59,398 nucleotides of DNA from Planctomycetia bacterium (lineage in GTDB: Bacteria > Planctomycetota > Phycisphaerae > Phycisphaerales > SM1A02), in assembly GCA_005787685.1 (NCBI GenBank), contig SYAC01000011.1, forward strand, positions 1 to 59,398, read 5' to 3'. Made by a program: the position numbers and the translations under genes. The notes under the pieces are model-generated. The model ran no database searches. It was not told where the DNA came from and was given only the letters and a program-made list of their open reading frames with translations. Position 1 is the stretch's first letter. Each line of letters starts with the position of its first letter. Shown here in pieces: positions 51,121 through 59,398 of the stretch.

Positions 51121-51240
51121 TTAGAGATTAGCGCAATTTCACCAACGCGCCAAAGGCAATATGAGTATTGCGTCTAGTTTTTGTTCCACTTGATTTTGGC
51201 TTCCACGCTCACTTTACAGCCTATCCCAAAAGATATACCA

Positions 51241-52893
51241 ATGACAATTTCCACCACAACCGCATCGATCACGCCTTTAGATAGCCGCCCTGAATGGAAG
51301 GCGCTTGTGGCACACGCCGAGAAAATCAAGGCAACTCATTTGCGCGACATCTTTAAGCAGGACCCAAAGCGCGGCGGCGAGCTCGCCGTGAACGCGCTTG
51401 ACATGCATTTTGATTTCAGCAAACAGCGCGTGACGCGCGAAACCCTGCAACTTCTTTTTGCGCTGACGCGAGCTTGTGGACTTGAAGCGCACCGCGACGC
51501 TATGTTTCGCGGCGACAAGATCAACAATTCTGAAAATCGCTCGGTTCTGCATGTCGCCCTGCGCGCGCCGCGCAATGCGGTCATCAATTCGGATGGCAAG
51601 AATGTCATGCCGGATGTATGGGCGGTGCTTGACCACATGAGCGCGTTCGCTGAAAGCATTCGCAGCGGAACATGGACTGGCCACACTGGCAAGCGCATCA
51701 AGACCGTTATTAACATTGGTATTGGTGGCAGCGATCTGGGTCCAGCCATGGCCTACGACGCGTTGCGCAATTTCGCGCACCCCTACGTGGATTGCCGCTT
51801 TGTCTCCAATGTGGACGCCAACGATTTCTATGAGAAAACCCGCGGTTTAGACCCTACAGAAACCCTGTTTGTCATTAGTAGCAAGACCTTCACCACGCTT
51901 GAGACCATGACCAACGCCAACAGCGCGCGCGAGTGGAGCATGAAGGGCTTGGGCGGCGACGCCAAAAGTGTGGCGCGTCATTTTGTGGCCGTCAGCACCG
52001 CGCAAAAAGAAGTTGTGGAGTTTGGCATCGATCCCAAAAATATGTTCGGCTTCTGGGATTGGGTCGGCGGTCGCTACAGCATGGACAGCGCGATTGGTCT
52101 TTCAACCATGATCGCGGTTGGTCCTGATGGTTTCCGTGAATTGCTTGACGGCTTCCATGACATGGACGAGCACTTCAAGAGCACGCCACTAGAAAAGAAT
52201 TTGCCCGTCATCATGGGCTTGATTGGTTTGTGGAACAACCAATTCCTAGGCGCTGATGTTCTTGCCGTGCTTCCGTATTGCCAATACTTGGATCGCTTCA
52301 GCGCGTATCTGCAACAGTTGGAAATGGAATCCAACGGCAAGCATGTCACGCGCGATGGCCAGCACGTGAAATGGCAAACATGCCCCGTGGTGTGGGGCCA
52401 GCCTGGCACCAACGGACAACACGCCTTCTATCAAATGATTCACCAAGGCACAAAGTTGGTGCCATGCGATTTCATTGCTTTTGCCCAGCCTTTGCACGAT
52501 ATTGGCGCGCACCAAGACACGCTTACCGCCAACGTGTTGGCGCAGGCCGAGGCACTTGCGTTTGGTAAGACCACCGCGGAAATTGTGGCCGAGGGCGTGC
52601 CGCAATGGTTAGCTATTCAGAAAACCATGCAGGGCAACCGACCATCCAACACCATTCTGTGCAAGAAACTTTCGCCACGCATGTTGGGTCGATTGATCGC
52701 CTTCTACGAGCACAAGGTGTTCACGCAAGGAACAATTTGGGGCGTCAACAGTTTCGATCAATGGGGCGTGGAACTTGGAAAAGTTCTAGCCAAGCGAATC
52801 ATTCCAGAGTTGTCCGGAGCGCCGTCGAAGTTGGCGCACGATTCCAGCACCAATCAACTGATCGATACCTATCGCTCGTGGCGCGGGCGTTGA
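51241..52893 (+). CDS. pgi: glucose-6-phosphate isomerase
   Basis: Interconverts glucose 6-phosphate and fructose 6-phosphate. The 550-aa protein has the family signatures [18 protein letters not shown] and [18 protein letters not shown], the active-site [19 protein letters not shown] and the C-terminal [23 protein letters not shown] with the conserved catalytic Lys/His/Glu. The frame stays open to TTG 51181, but ATG 51241 starts the normal N-terminus. It is divergent from tal, giving a small central-carbon pair that joins glycolysis and the pentose phosphate pathway. Confidence 0.97.
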   Translation: MTISTTTASITPLDSRPEWKALVAHAEKIKATHLRDIFKQDPKRGGELAVNALDMHFDFSKQRVTRETLQLLFALTRACGLEAHRDAMFRGDKINNSENRSVLHVALRAPRNAVINSDGKNVMPDVWAVLDHMSAFAESIRSGTWTGHTGKRIKTVINIGIGGSDLGPAMAYDALRNFAHPYVDCRFVSNVDANDFYEKTRGLDPTETLFVISSKTFTTLETMTNANSAREWSMKGLGGDAKSVARHFVAVSTAQKEVVEFGIDPKNMFGFWDWVGGRYSMDSAIGLSTMIAVGPDGFRELLDGFHDMDEHFKSTPLEKNLPVIMGLIGLWNNQFLGADVLAVLPYCQYLDRFSAYLQQLEMESNGKHVTRDGQHVKWQTCPVVWGQPGTNGQHAFYQMIHQGTKLVPCDFIAFAQPLHDIGAHQDTLTANVLAQAEALAFGKTTAEIVAEGVPQWLAIQKTMQGNRPSNTILCKKLSPRMLGRLIAFYEHKVFTQGTIWGVNSFDQWGVELGKVLAKRIIPELSGAPSKLAHDSSTNQLIDTYRSWRGR

Positions 52894-52997
52894 TGAGGTA
52901 ATTTGTACAAGCGTGCCATATTGCATTTTCTACCACGACACGCCGCATATGTGTTTTAGAGTGAAAAAATTTTACTGGTAACAATATTGATTTCGCC

Positions 52998-54773
52998 ATG
53001 ATTCCTGTCTCACCTCCACTCTTCTTCTCCGCTTGGCGCGCATCATTTCGCGCGGGCATGAACCCGAAATCGGTGTCGCGCGACATTCTTGCGGGAATTG
53101 TGGTGGGCACCACCTCGCTTCCGTTGTCCCTGGCGTTCGCAATTGGTTCTGGCATGTCTCCGCAATCCGGTCTCTACGCCTCCATCATCGGTGGATTCAT
53201 CGCCGGCTTTCTGGGCGGGTCGCGCTTTCAAATCTCCGGTCCCACCGCGGCTTTTATTGTTATTTTACTGCCAATTGTCAACCAATTTGGCGTGACGGGC
53301 TTGCTCCTGGCAACAATGCTTGCGGGCTTCTTGCTTTTGCTCATGGGGCTCTTTCGCATGGGCAAACTCATCGACTTCGTTTCGTTTCCAGTGATCGCGG
53401 GCTTCACATTTGGCATCGCGCTTTCGTTGATCATATTGCAGTTACGCACACTGTTTGGCGTGACCGCGCCCGCCACCACAAATATCGTGTTTGAGTTGAC
53501 CACGGTGTTTGAAAACATGGGCACACTGCGCTGGTGCGACACAAGTGTTGGAGCGTTCACGCTGATCGGACTTTTCACATGGCGACACTTCGTACGGAAA
53601 GTGCCAGCTCCGATTGTCATTCTGCCGTTCGCGGCGCTGCTGAGCATTGTCATGGTGCGGATCAATCCTGCATGGCAAGTGGCCACTGTTGAAAATAATT
53701 TTGTAACCATGATCGATGGAGTCAGGGTGGCGGGTATTCCAGGGGGCGCGCCCCAATTTATGCTTCCTTGGGATTTGGTTGATTCAAGTAAATTGAAATT
53801 CAATTTTGAACATGTGCGCCTGATCGTGCGCGCCGCCGTGGCCATTGCCTTGCTGGCCTCCATTGAAACACTGATCACCGCGGTGTGCGCGGACCGGCTC
53901 ACCGGCACGCGCCACAATCCCGACGGCGAATTGGTGAGCCACGGCCTTGCCAATATGGTGTCGCCCTTCTTTGGTGGATTCGCAACTTCCGGTGCAATTC
54001 CACGCACATCCGCCAATATTCAAGCTGGTGGAAGCAGTCCATTGTCGTCGGCAATGCATTCCATTTCTTTGCTCGCGGTAATTTTGTTCATACCAAACTG
54101 GCTGGGCTACTTGCCCATGGCGGGGATGGCGGGCTTACTTATCTATGTTGCGTATTACATGAGCGATTTGCGCAAGTGCTGGACCATCATTCGCACATCG
54201 GAGCGCGCCGAAGGCTTGACACTTGTCATATGCGTTGTGCTGACGTTGTGGTTTGACATGGTGGTGTCCATCGGCGTGGGCGTGGTGGTGACCTCAATTG
54301 TGTTCATGCAGAAGATGTCCAACTTGGCGGTGACGGACAACATATTGCCCGCCTCCAATGCCAATGACCAAACGCTTTTCCAGGAAATTTATTCGGTGAA
54401 AGTACCTGATGGAATATTATATTTCAAAGTGCAAGGCGCCTTATTCTTTGGCGCGGCGCAACGAACCATGAGCGTGATTGAACCCAAAGCGGGCGCGTTT
54501 GCTGCTGTGATTGACATGCGTGAGGTTTTATTCATTGACTCCACCGGGCTGGATATGCTCACCACTTCCATTGCGGGGCTGATGAGCGCGGGATTGACCG
54601 TGGCGTTGGTGGGCGTTCAGCCAGAACCCAAAACTGTTTTTGACGCGGCGGGCTTCAGAGAAACCAATCCCAATGTGCTATTTTTAAATGTTTTACACAA
54701 TGCTTTTCAGGTTTTGCTTGAGACCAAAGACCAGCACGCAAAAGCGCGCCGCAAACCTCAGGCTTCCTCGTAA
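52998..54773 (+). CDS. SulP-family anion permease with STAS domain
   Basis: An inner-membrane anion transporter of 591 aa. After the start MIPVSPPLFFSAWRASFRAG come about 12 hydrophobic spans between residues 28 and 440. The SulP signature is visible as GIVVGTTSLPLSLAFAIGSGMSPQSGLYASIIGGF. The C-terminal STAS domain (about 460-575) reads GILYFKVQGALFFGAAQRTM and VIDMREVLFIDSTGLDMLTT. Substrates in this family include sulfate, bicarbonate and dicarboxylates, and no neighbour decides among them. Its 3' end overlaps the convergent MFS gene by 16 bp. Confidence 0.93.
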   Translation: MIPVSPPLFFSAWRASFRAGMNPKSVSRDILAGIVVGTTSLPLSLAFAIGSGMSPQSGLYASIIGGFIAGFLGGSRFQISGPTAAFIVILLPIVNQFGVTGLLLATMLAGFLLLLMGLFRMGKLIDFVSFPVIAGFTFGIALSLIILQLRTLFGVTAPATTNIVFELTTVFENMGTLRWCDTSVGAFTLIGLFTWRHFVRKVPAPIVILPFAALLSIVMVRINPAWQVATVENNFVTMIDGVRVAGIPGGAPQFMLPWDLVDSSKLKFNFEHVRLIVRAAVAIALLASIETLITAVCADRLTGTRHNPDGELVSHGLANMVSPFFGGFATSGAIPRTSANIQAGGSSPLSSAMHSISLLAVILFIPNWLGYLPMAGMAGLLIYVAYYMSDLRKCWTIIRTSERAEGLTLVICVVLTLWFDMVVSIGVGVVVTSIVFMQKMSNLAVTDNILPASNANDQTLFQEIYSVKVPDGILYFKVQGALFFGAAQRTMSVIEPKAGAFAAVIDMREVLFIDSTGLDMLTTSIAGLMSAGLTVALVGVQPEPKTVFDAAGFRETNPNVLFLNVLHNAFQVLLETKDQHAKARRKPQASS

Positions 54774-56104
54774 TCCAAATCAACCGCGTAGGTCTCATGC
54801 ACGCCGAGCAGCGCCAGCATGGAGACAATCATCACTGCAGCGCTCGTAACCACGGCGGCTTTCCACGCCGCGCCTGGATCATTCACAAACCACTTCTCGC
54901 TCCACAACCACAACGCCGCGCTGCCGCCCGCGCTCCAGCGCACCAGGTTGGGCGCCATAGTTGCGGCCGTGGCACGAATATTGGTTCCAAATTGCTCCGC
55001 CGCGCTGGTGGCAAACACCGCCCAATATCCGCTACCAATGCCAAGCACAAAGCAACACACATAAAACATATTCAGGCTTTGGCCCCCAATGCAGAAGTAC
55101 AACACCATGCCCGCAATGGTGAGCAGATGAAATAATAAGATCGCCTTGCGTCGACTGTGCATCCACTGGCTCAGCATTCCGCTGGATAAATCGCCCGCGG
55201 CCAGTCCGATGTAGCACCACATGATGCTGCGCCCAGGATCTGACTTGGCGTCAAGTGGCAAACCTAAACTGGCGCCAATCACATCGCCATATTTCACAAG
55301 CGTTCCCACCACGAACCAAATTGGAATGGCCGTAAACACCACGCACGCGAAGCGCCTCGCGCGCCGTGGTGAACACAACAAAAGACGCAAAGACCCCTTT
55401 TTTTCCTGTGATTTCAAATGATTCCACATTCCACTTTCCGCCACGCCCAAGCGCAGAAACAGCAGCGACAAGCCAAGCACGCCGCCTACCACAAACGACA
55501 TGCGCCACGAAACCCACTGCGTGACAAAGTACGCAGCGACCGCGCCCAAGATTCCAAGTGTTGCAATGAGCGTGGTGGCGTAGCCGCGCCATTTCGGCTC
55601 CGTCAGTTCGCTGACCAGTGTCATGCCCGCGCCCAGTTCTCCAGCTAATCCCACTCCGGCAATAAATCGCAGAACCTCATATTGTTGTATGGCGCTCCCC
55701 ACGCCAACCATATGCATGAACGCAAGCGGACCATTTGGATCAATGTCCGTGATGGCGGCGTTGAGCAAGTTCGCAACGGAGTACACCAGAATGGAGCCAA
55801 ATAAAACAGTCAGTCGTCCAAGGCGGTCACCAAGCACACCCCACAACACGCCACCTACAAGCAGTCCGCTCATCTGCAAAATGTTGTCTAACCACACTCC
55901 CCAATCTTTCAGCAGCAGATCATGTTGATCCGCGGGCAAAGCGGCGAGTTGCGGGGCAAGCACCTCGCGCAAACTGGTTTTACGAATCAGCGCAAAGAGC
56001 AGCAAGTCAAAGACGTCTACGAAATAACCAAGTGCGGCCACAACAACCGCAAGAATGACCACCGAGCGTGGCTGCTTGGTTGCGCTTTGTTTAGGGCTTT
56101 CCAT
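54758..56104 (-). CDS. MFS transporter (metabolite:H+ symporter-like)
   Basis: A 448-aa carrier from ATG 56104 with about 12 membrane spans. The family marks are YFVDVFDLLLFALI in the first span, GVLWGVLGDRLGRLTVLFGS (the loop 2-3 motif), LRFIAGVGLAGELGAGMTLVSE and WRGYATTLIATLGILG, which fit the sugar/aromatic/dicarboxylate:H+ symporter group. The open frame runs on to 56272, but those extra residues (RHPRRQ.L repeats) come from the repeat-coding 3' end of the upstream gene read in another frame, so I leave them out. It overlaps that gene by about 14 bp and is probably co-transcribed with it. Confidence 0.88.
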   Translation of the reverse strand: MESPKQSATKQPRSVVILAVVVAALGYFVDVFDLLLFALIRKTSLREVLAPQLAALPADQHDLLLKDWGVWLDNILQMSGLLVGGVLWGVLGDRLGRLTVLFGSILVYSVANLLNAAITDIDPNGPLAFMHMVGVGSAIQQYEVLRFIAGVGLAGELGAGMTLVSELTEPKWRGYATTLIATLGILGAVAAYFVTQWVSWRMSFVVGGVLGLSLLFLRLGVAESGMWNHLKSQEKKGSLRLLLCSPRRARRFACVVFTAIPIWFVVGTLVKYGDVIGASLGLPLDAKSDPGRSIMWCYIGLAAGDLSSGMLSQWMHSRRKAILLFHLLTIAGMVLYFCIGGQSLNMFYVCCFVLGIGSGYWAVFATSAAEQFGTNIRATAATMAPNLVRWSAGGSAALWLWSEKWFVNDPGAAWKAAVVTSAAVMIVSMLALLGVHETYAVDLDYEEA

Positions 56105-57125
56105 TGGGTGGCGTTTCTGGCGGCGCAACCGCTGGCGTCGCGGGTGGCGCAACCGCTGGCGTCGCGGGTGGCGCAACCGCTGGCGTCGCGGGTGGCGCAA
56201 CGACTGGCGTCGCGGGTGGCGCAACGACTGGCGTCGCGGGTGGCGCAACGACTGGCGTCGCGGGTGGCGCAACCGCTGGTTGAATTGTCAAATCAGCGTT
56301 CATGGTCGCAACAAGTTCCCGAATCAATGCCGTCACTTGGGTCGAGGCTGAAGCGTCATTGACCAAACTAATTCTCTGCTGTCCCCACACGGAAACTTGC
56401 TTGGACAATGCCTCGCCTGGGACTTTCACCACGCGTGTCACCAACAACATCACCCCCAATGCGCGCCGCGGTTGATCTTCGCTCAACGAAACAAGTGCCA
56501 TTATTTCAATGAGGCTTTGATCGGCGCAAGTCATTCCAGCGTTTGCCAACGCTTGCGTCAGAGCATTTTTTGTAGACATGTCGTCTAGACCTGGGGCAGG
56601 TGTGCGCAATGAAACAGTGGCCGAACAGCGGACCGTTTGCAAGGCGCTGATTGCCTTTGATAAATCCGCGCCTGGCAATGCCGCCGGATTCGCGTCCAAG
56701 ACCCTGATTTTGTCCAATTCGGTGCGTCCCGCTGTCGCAAATGCGCGGGCCTCATCGCGTTCGGCGCGCACACTCGACGCATCATTGCGCGCCATGCCTA
56801 ATTGCCGCGAAGCCTCATCCGCTTGACGGGTGGCATCAGCCATTTTTTTCTGCATATCGTCCTCAAGTTTTTTCGCATCACGCGCCACTTGCTCATTGGC
56901 ATCAATTTTTTTGGCCAACTCGTTCAGATTCTCCACCGCACGAGCGCGATCACGCTCTTTGTCGGCCAGCGTGGCCCAATTCACAATCCACGTGAGAAGC
57001 ACACCCAGCCCAAATCCAAGTGCAAGCATGAGAACAATCATGCCACCCGACATGGTTTTCTTTGCCGCTTGTGTTTGCAATTTGTGGGGCGACGCTTCAT
57101 CACTCCACGGACTTGGATCTGTCAT
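56091..57125 (-). CDS. membrane-anchored coiled-coil protein with VAPPATP-repeat tail
   Basis: A protein of about 344 aa from ATG 57125; the frame is open to 57185. A short cytoplasmic N-terminus, one span (about 28-52, MIVLMLALGFGLGVLLTWIV), then a charged helical region (about 58-125, KERDRARAVENLNELAKKID..., coiled coil). Next comes a small globular domain (about 145-270) with LQTVRCSATVSLRTPAPGLD and SLIEIMALVSLSEDQPRRALGVMLL. The end is seven VAPPATP units. No family is recognised. It is divergent from the GTPase gene, and the same VAPPAT tail is found in the protein at 58292-59398, which argues for a shared context. MFS downstream. Confidence 0.75.
   Translation of the reverse strand: MTDPSPWSDEASPHKLQTQAAKKTMSGGMIVLMLALGFGLGVLLTWIVNWATLADKERDRARAVENLNELAKKIDANEQVARDAKKLEDDMQKKMADATRQADEASRQLGMARNDASSVRAERDEARAFATAGRTELDKIRVLDANPAALPGADLSKAISALQTVRCSATVSLRTPAPGLDDMSTKNALTQALANAGMTCADQSLIEIMALVSLSEDQPRRALGVMLLVTRVVKVPGEALSKQVSVWGQQRISLVNDASASTQVTALIRELVATMNADLTIQPAVAPPATPVVAPPATPVVAPPATPVVAPPATPAVAPPATPAVAPPATPAVAPPETPPNGKP
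56113..56278 (-). repeat. tandem repeat encoding VAPPATP
   Basis: A 24-bp unit (plus-strand GGCGTCGCGGGTGGCGCAAC followed by G/C-ACTG or CGCTG) is repeated about seven times. On the minus strand it encodes A-V/V-V-APPATP. The repeat keeps several other frames open, which explains spurious ORFs on both strands. Confidence 0.9.
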
Positions 57126-57158
57126 TGAAATTTTCTCGCGTAGGTAGGTATTCTTAGC

Positions 57159-58295
57159 ATGGCGATATTCGGCGGATCGTTGCAAAGTCTAACCAACTTG
57201 CCACCTTGCCGAGCAGCGCCAAAGTCGCCCGCCATGTCACTCAACACACCACCCAATCACATGAACAATGACGAGCTTGATCTTTCAATCGACGCGACAA
57301 TTGACCTAGGTCTTGATGGCGAAACCCTGCATGATCAAAGTGGCAGTGTTGCCGCGCCCCTGATTCTTCACAGCGATGAAGAACCCACGCGCGATCGAAT
57401 TGTCATTTTGGGTCGCACCCGCGCCGGCAAAACGATCTATCTCTCTCGGTTGTATGAACAATGTTGGCGTGGTAATGGCGTGCTGCACATGGAAACAAGC
57501 TCGGGCAAGACGCATCTCATGCTCTTGAACGCCGTCGCGGAAATGAGCGAGCAGCGCCGCTGGCCAGCCGCGACCGAAGAATCAACCTATTTGGATTTTC
57601 AAATCACATGGCAAGGACATTCTTTCACCATGGTCAGCCTTGATTATCCAGGTGAAGTTTTTCGCAAGGCCTTCGTCCAACAAATCGAGGACGCCAACAC
57701 CGCCGAATTGATCAACCATGTGCAACGCGCCGCGGGAATTGTTCTGCTGATCGATCCCAAAGTGCTTGCCAGCGGAACCATTGGCGACGCCGCCGATGAT
57801 GATTACGGAATGGTGCAAGCCCTACGATTTATTCGCGGCTTACCTGGCGGCGAAATTGTTCCAATTGGTTTGCTGCTTACGAAAATAGACGTCAACGCGG
57901 ATCTGATTCGCCATCATGGTGGATTGCGCGGATTTGCGGTGAAATATTGCAATAATCTGCTGCGGGTTGTTCCCACGCTCACGCTGTTTGGAACATGCGC
58001 CGTGCGCTCCCGGCGCGACGCACTTGGAAAAGATATTCCCGATCTCACCAAGCCAGCGCGCGGCCTAGAAAATCCCATCGTCTTTTGCCTGCGTCAAATT
58101 GTGGCGAACCGAATCAAGGCGCGCACGCAGACAACGCAGCGCGCGCAAATACAATTTATTCAACGCGAAATAAAAGAGGATGAAAAAGCGCAGACGCAGG
58201 ACACACAATTTTGGCTTTGGGCCAACTTGGTCTTGTTCGCCGGAATTATCGCGGTTGGCGTATTGACCTGGGTTATTGTGAGACAATTTTTGTGA
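57159..58295 (+). CDS. membrane-anchored P-loop GTPase, DO-GTPase2/TRAFAC-like
   Basis: A 378-aa protein. An acidic N-terminal region of about 75 residues leads to a GTPase-like domain: P-loop GRTRAGKT (85-92), switch-2/G3-like SLDYPGE (160-166), G4-like LLTKIDV (239-245) with T-K-x-D, and CAVRSRRDA in the G5 position. A charged linker (about 320-350, KARTQTTQRAQIQFIQREIKED) is followed by a C-terminal span (353-375). The layout fits the bacterial 'double-GTPase' families described in GTPase-centred conflict systems, which pair with GAP1 proteins. The stop overlaps the next gene's GTG start by four bases (GTGA). ATG 57234 or 57261 are alternative starts. The family link is inference from motifs. 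Confidence 0.75.
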   Translation: MAIFGGSLQSLTNLPPCRAAPKSPAMSLNTPPNHMNNDELDLSIDATIDLGLDGETLHDQSGSVAAPLILHSDEEPTRDRIVILGRTRAGKTIYLSRLYEQCWRGNGVLHMETSSGKTHLMLLNAVAEMSEQRRWPAATEESTYLDFQITWQGHSFTMVSLDYPGEVFRKAFVQQIEDANTAELINHVQRAAGIVLLIDPKVLASGTIGDAADDDYGMVQALRFIRGLPGGEIVPIGLLLTKIDVNADLIRHHGGLRGFAVKYCNNLLRVVPTLTLFGTCAVRSRRDALGKDIPDLTKPARGLENPIVFCLRQIVANRIKARTQTTQRAQIQFIQREIKEDEKAQTQDTQFWLWANLVLFAGIIAVGVLTWVIVRQFL

Positions 58296-59398
58296 TCGGT
58301 GTTTCAACCCATCTCTTTGGCTCGACCGATGGGTACCACACGCTGACCAAAAGCGACGACATCAGCGCAGCCGATGATCATGCCCTGTCTATCTTTGGAT
58401 TTGGCTCGCCCAAATCCCAAGCCGAGATTGATCAACTTCCGAGACACCCTTCGGTGGCCGGAAGATTTTTACCAAGCGGACGCTTTGCAATAACTCGATT
58501 GTTCCCCGGCCAACCCGATGTCGCGGGACGCGAAACAGTGGAGCGCCGCAGTATAATTTTTACCGCTCAAGATTGGAAAAGTGTGGTGCGTTGCAATCTT
58601 GAATTGCTGGTGCAAAGTGAACATGCGTTTCATCGTGAGGCCTTCACCAACACAAGCGCGCACGCAATCGAAATCACTGATAGCGAAGATTTATTGCCTG
58701 TCGCTGGCGAATTGGAGCGCCGTTTGTACGACATCTTGTTGTCCACGCCACGCAAAAATGCGTGCGCGCTTATACCTGACAATGACCAAAATCGCCGTGG
58801 ATTACTGAAATTATTGCAACTGATGTCAAACACGGAAGCCAGCCAACTTTCATGGGGACTGGGATTGTTCGCTGCAACACCCGGAGTTCGCATTGCCACG
58901 GCTTCGACCTCCGTCGCGGCGGGACCCAATGCGCGCTGGGCATCGCTTGTTGGAAATTTGGCATACCCAGAAAAAGTTGCCACACTGGGCTTGCACCAAG
59001 ATACGCATGCAGCAATGCATCAAACTGGATTCAACAACCCAAGTCGTTCGAGTGACGACAAACTGAAAAAGTTTGCTTTGAAATATTGGCCTTGGACTTT
59101 TGCAACACTTGCCATTCTGATTTTAATTGTGAGCCTCATCTATTCCTTGCGCGCAAACAAGCCAAGCGCGCCGCCCGCAACTTCAGCCGTGGCGCCGCCA
59201 GCAACTTCAGATGTAGCGCCGCCCGCAACTCCAGCCGTGGCGCCGCCAGCAACTTCAGATGTAGCGCCGCCCGCAACTTCAGCCGTGGCGCCGCCAGCAA
59301 CTTCAGATGTAGCGCCGCCCGCAACTTCAGCCGTGGCGCCGCCAGCAACTTCAGATGTAGCGCCGCCCGCAACTTCAGCCGTGGCGCCGCCAGCAACT
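58292..59398 (+). CDS. GAP1-N-like (GTPase-associated protein 1) membrane protein with VAPPAT-repeat tail (partial)
   Basis: Starts at GTG 58292, overlapping the GTPase stop, and continues past the window. Residues 1-110 fit the pattern of the GAP1 N-terminal domain: a GY.TL..S segment (STDGYHTLTKSDDIS), a hydrophobic FGFG turn, FLPSGRFAITRLFPGQPD and ERRSIIFTAQDW. A middle helical part (to about 260) has RRGLLKLLQLMS and ATASTSVAAGPNARW. One span lies at about 266-288 (PWTFATLAILILIVSLIYSL). Then follows a run of SAVAPPAT and SDVAPPAT units of 8 residues, cut by the window end. It is coupled to the GTPase and shares its tail type with the coiled-coil protein at 56091. Family assignment is by motif memory. 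Confidence 0.7.
   Translation, partial: MIGVSTHLFGSTDGYHTLTKSDDISAADDHALSIFGFGSPKSQAEIDQLPRHPSVAGRFLPSGRFAITRLFPGQPDVAGRETVERRSIIFTAQDWKSVVRCNLELLVQSEHAFHREAFTNTSAHAIEITDSEDLLPVAGELERRLYDILLSTPRKNACALIPDNDQNRRGLLKLLQLMSNTEASQLSWGLGLFAATPGVRIATASTSVAAGPNARWASLVGNLAYPEKVATLGLHQDTHAAMHQTGFNNPSRSSDDKLKKFALKYWPWTFATLAILILIVSLIYSLRANKPSAPPATSAVAPPATSDVAPPATPAVAPPATSDVAPPATSAVAPPATSDVAPPATSAVAPPATSDVAPPATSAVAPPAT
59162..59398 (+). repeat. 24/48-bp tandem repeat encoding ATSAVAPP / ATSDVAPP
   Basis: Alternating 24-bp units, GCGCCGCCCGCAACTTCAGC followed by CGTG and GCGCCGCCAGCAACTTCAGA followed by TGTA, give a 48-bp period. The array continues beyond the window. It codes for the Pro/Ala-rich tail after the membrane span of the GAP1-N-like protein. 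Confidence 0.93.

Noticed and set aside
56104-56272. N-terminal RHPRRQ-repeat extension of the MFS protein
   Set aside because: It is the VAPPATP repeat DNA of the upstream gene read in a second frame. A normal MFS start lies at 56104.
55922-56362. 146-aa plus-strand ORF with RVAQPLAS repeats
   Set aside because: Another frame of the same repeat and of the MFS 5' end. No start signal or family.

Overview
The window looks like a piece of chromosome from a member of the Planctomycetota, most likely class Phycisphaerae. This is inferred from several clues. A secreted subtilase ends in Asp-rich dockerin-like repeats of the 'GDLDGS..VDGGDLS' kind, and a second, orphan tail of the same type lies just upstream. 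There is an hpnC-hpnD-hpnE squalene set, a PIN-TRAM protein, an oversized NAD-glutamate dehydrogenase, and several conserved hypothetical proteins with planctomycete-like features. Gene density is high, operons often overlap by 1-4 bp, and many exported proteins carry Pro/Ala-rich repeat tails. I see no tRNA, rRNA, CRISPR array, insertion sequence or prophage.

Layout. 1-756 (-): 5' part of an NtrC-type sigma-54 activator. 856-5210 (+): murC-murB-ddl-ftsQ-like, a remnant of the division/cell-wall (dcw) cluster with no ftsA or ftsZ after it, then a membrane protein, greA and a cardiolipin synthase. 7929-8602 (-): iscX and fdx, the tail of an isc operon. 8667-9731 (+): rlmN. 9826-14536 (-): two unknowns, rnd and a short uvrC. 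14580-15353: a Cys-rich repeat lipoprotein with its own promoter and terminator. 15398-19776 (+): pyrC, an HpnN-like RND exporter and an HMA-domain lipoprotein. 19858-21854 (-): ribF-nrnA, divergent from the glutamate dehydrogenase (21928-24801). 24872-26889: dockerin remnant, terminator and subtilase. 27067-31580: sugar isomerase, then two exported Pro-rich proteins, one with a CX4CH motif.

31632-40513 is one long minus-strand block. Read in the direction of transcription it runs SRP RNA, dnaX, recR, rpoN, hpnC, hpnD, hpnE, queG. The order scr-dnaX-...-recR matches the Bacillus arrangement. rpoN, hpnC, hpnD and hpnE are joined by successive ATGA overlaps. 40558-48634 holds a PIN-TRAM protein, a FliF/YscJ-like membrane protein, an RDD protein, a lipoprotein and a conserved unknown, then cdaA-ybbR for cyclic di-AMP. 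48706-54773 holds tyrS, tal, pgi and a SulP permease.

The right end (54758-59398) is the least ordinary part: an MFS carrier, a membrane-anchored coiled-coil protein with a VAPPATP tail, and, divergent from it, a membrane-anchored P-loop GTPase coupled by a GTGA overlap to a protein with a GAP1-N-like (GTPase-associated protein 1) N-terminal region, one membrane span and the same VAPPAT-type tail. I propose this as a membrane-bound GTPase signalling or conflict module; it is cut by the window end.

Several housekeeping proteins depart from their family consensus: Cys for the catalytic Ser in MurB, no zinc cysteines in DnaX, DLA for DGA in CdaA, TVGN for HIGH in TyrS, no helix-hairpin-helix tail in UvrC, and a non-GGAA apical loop in SRP RNA. 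Each needs an alignment to tell lineage habit from novelty.
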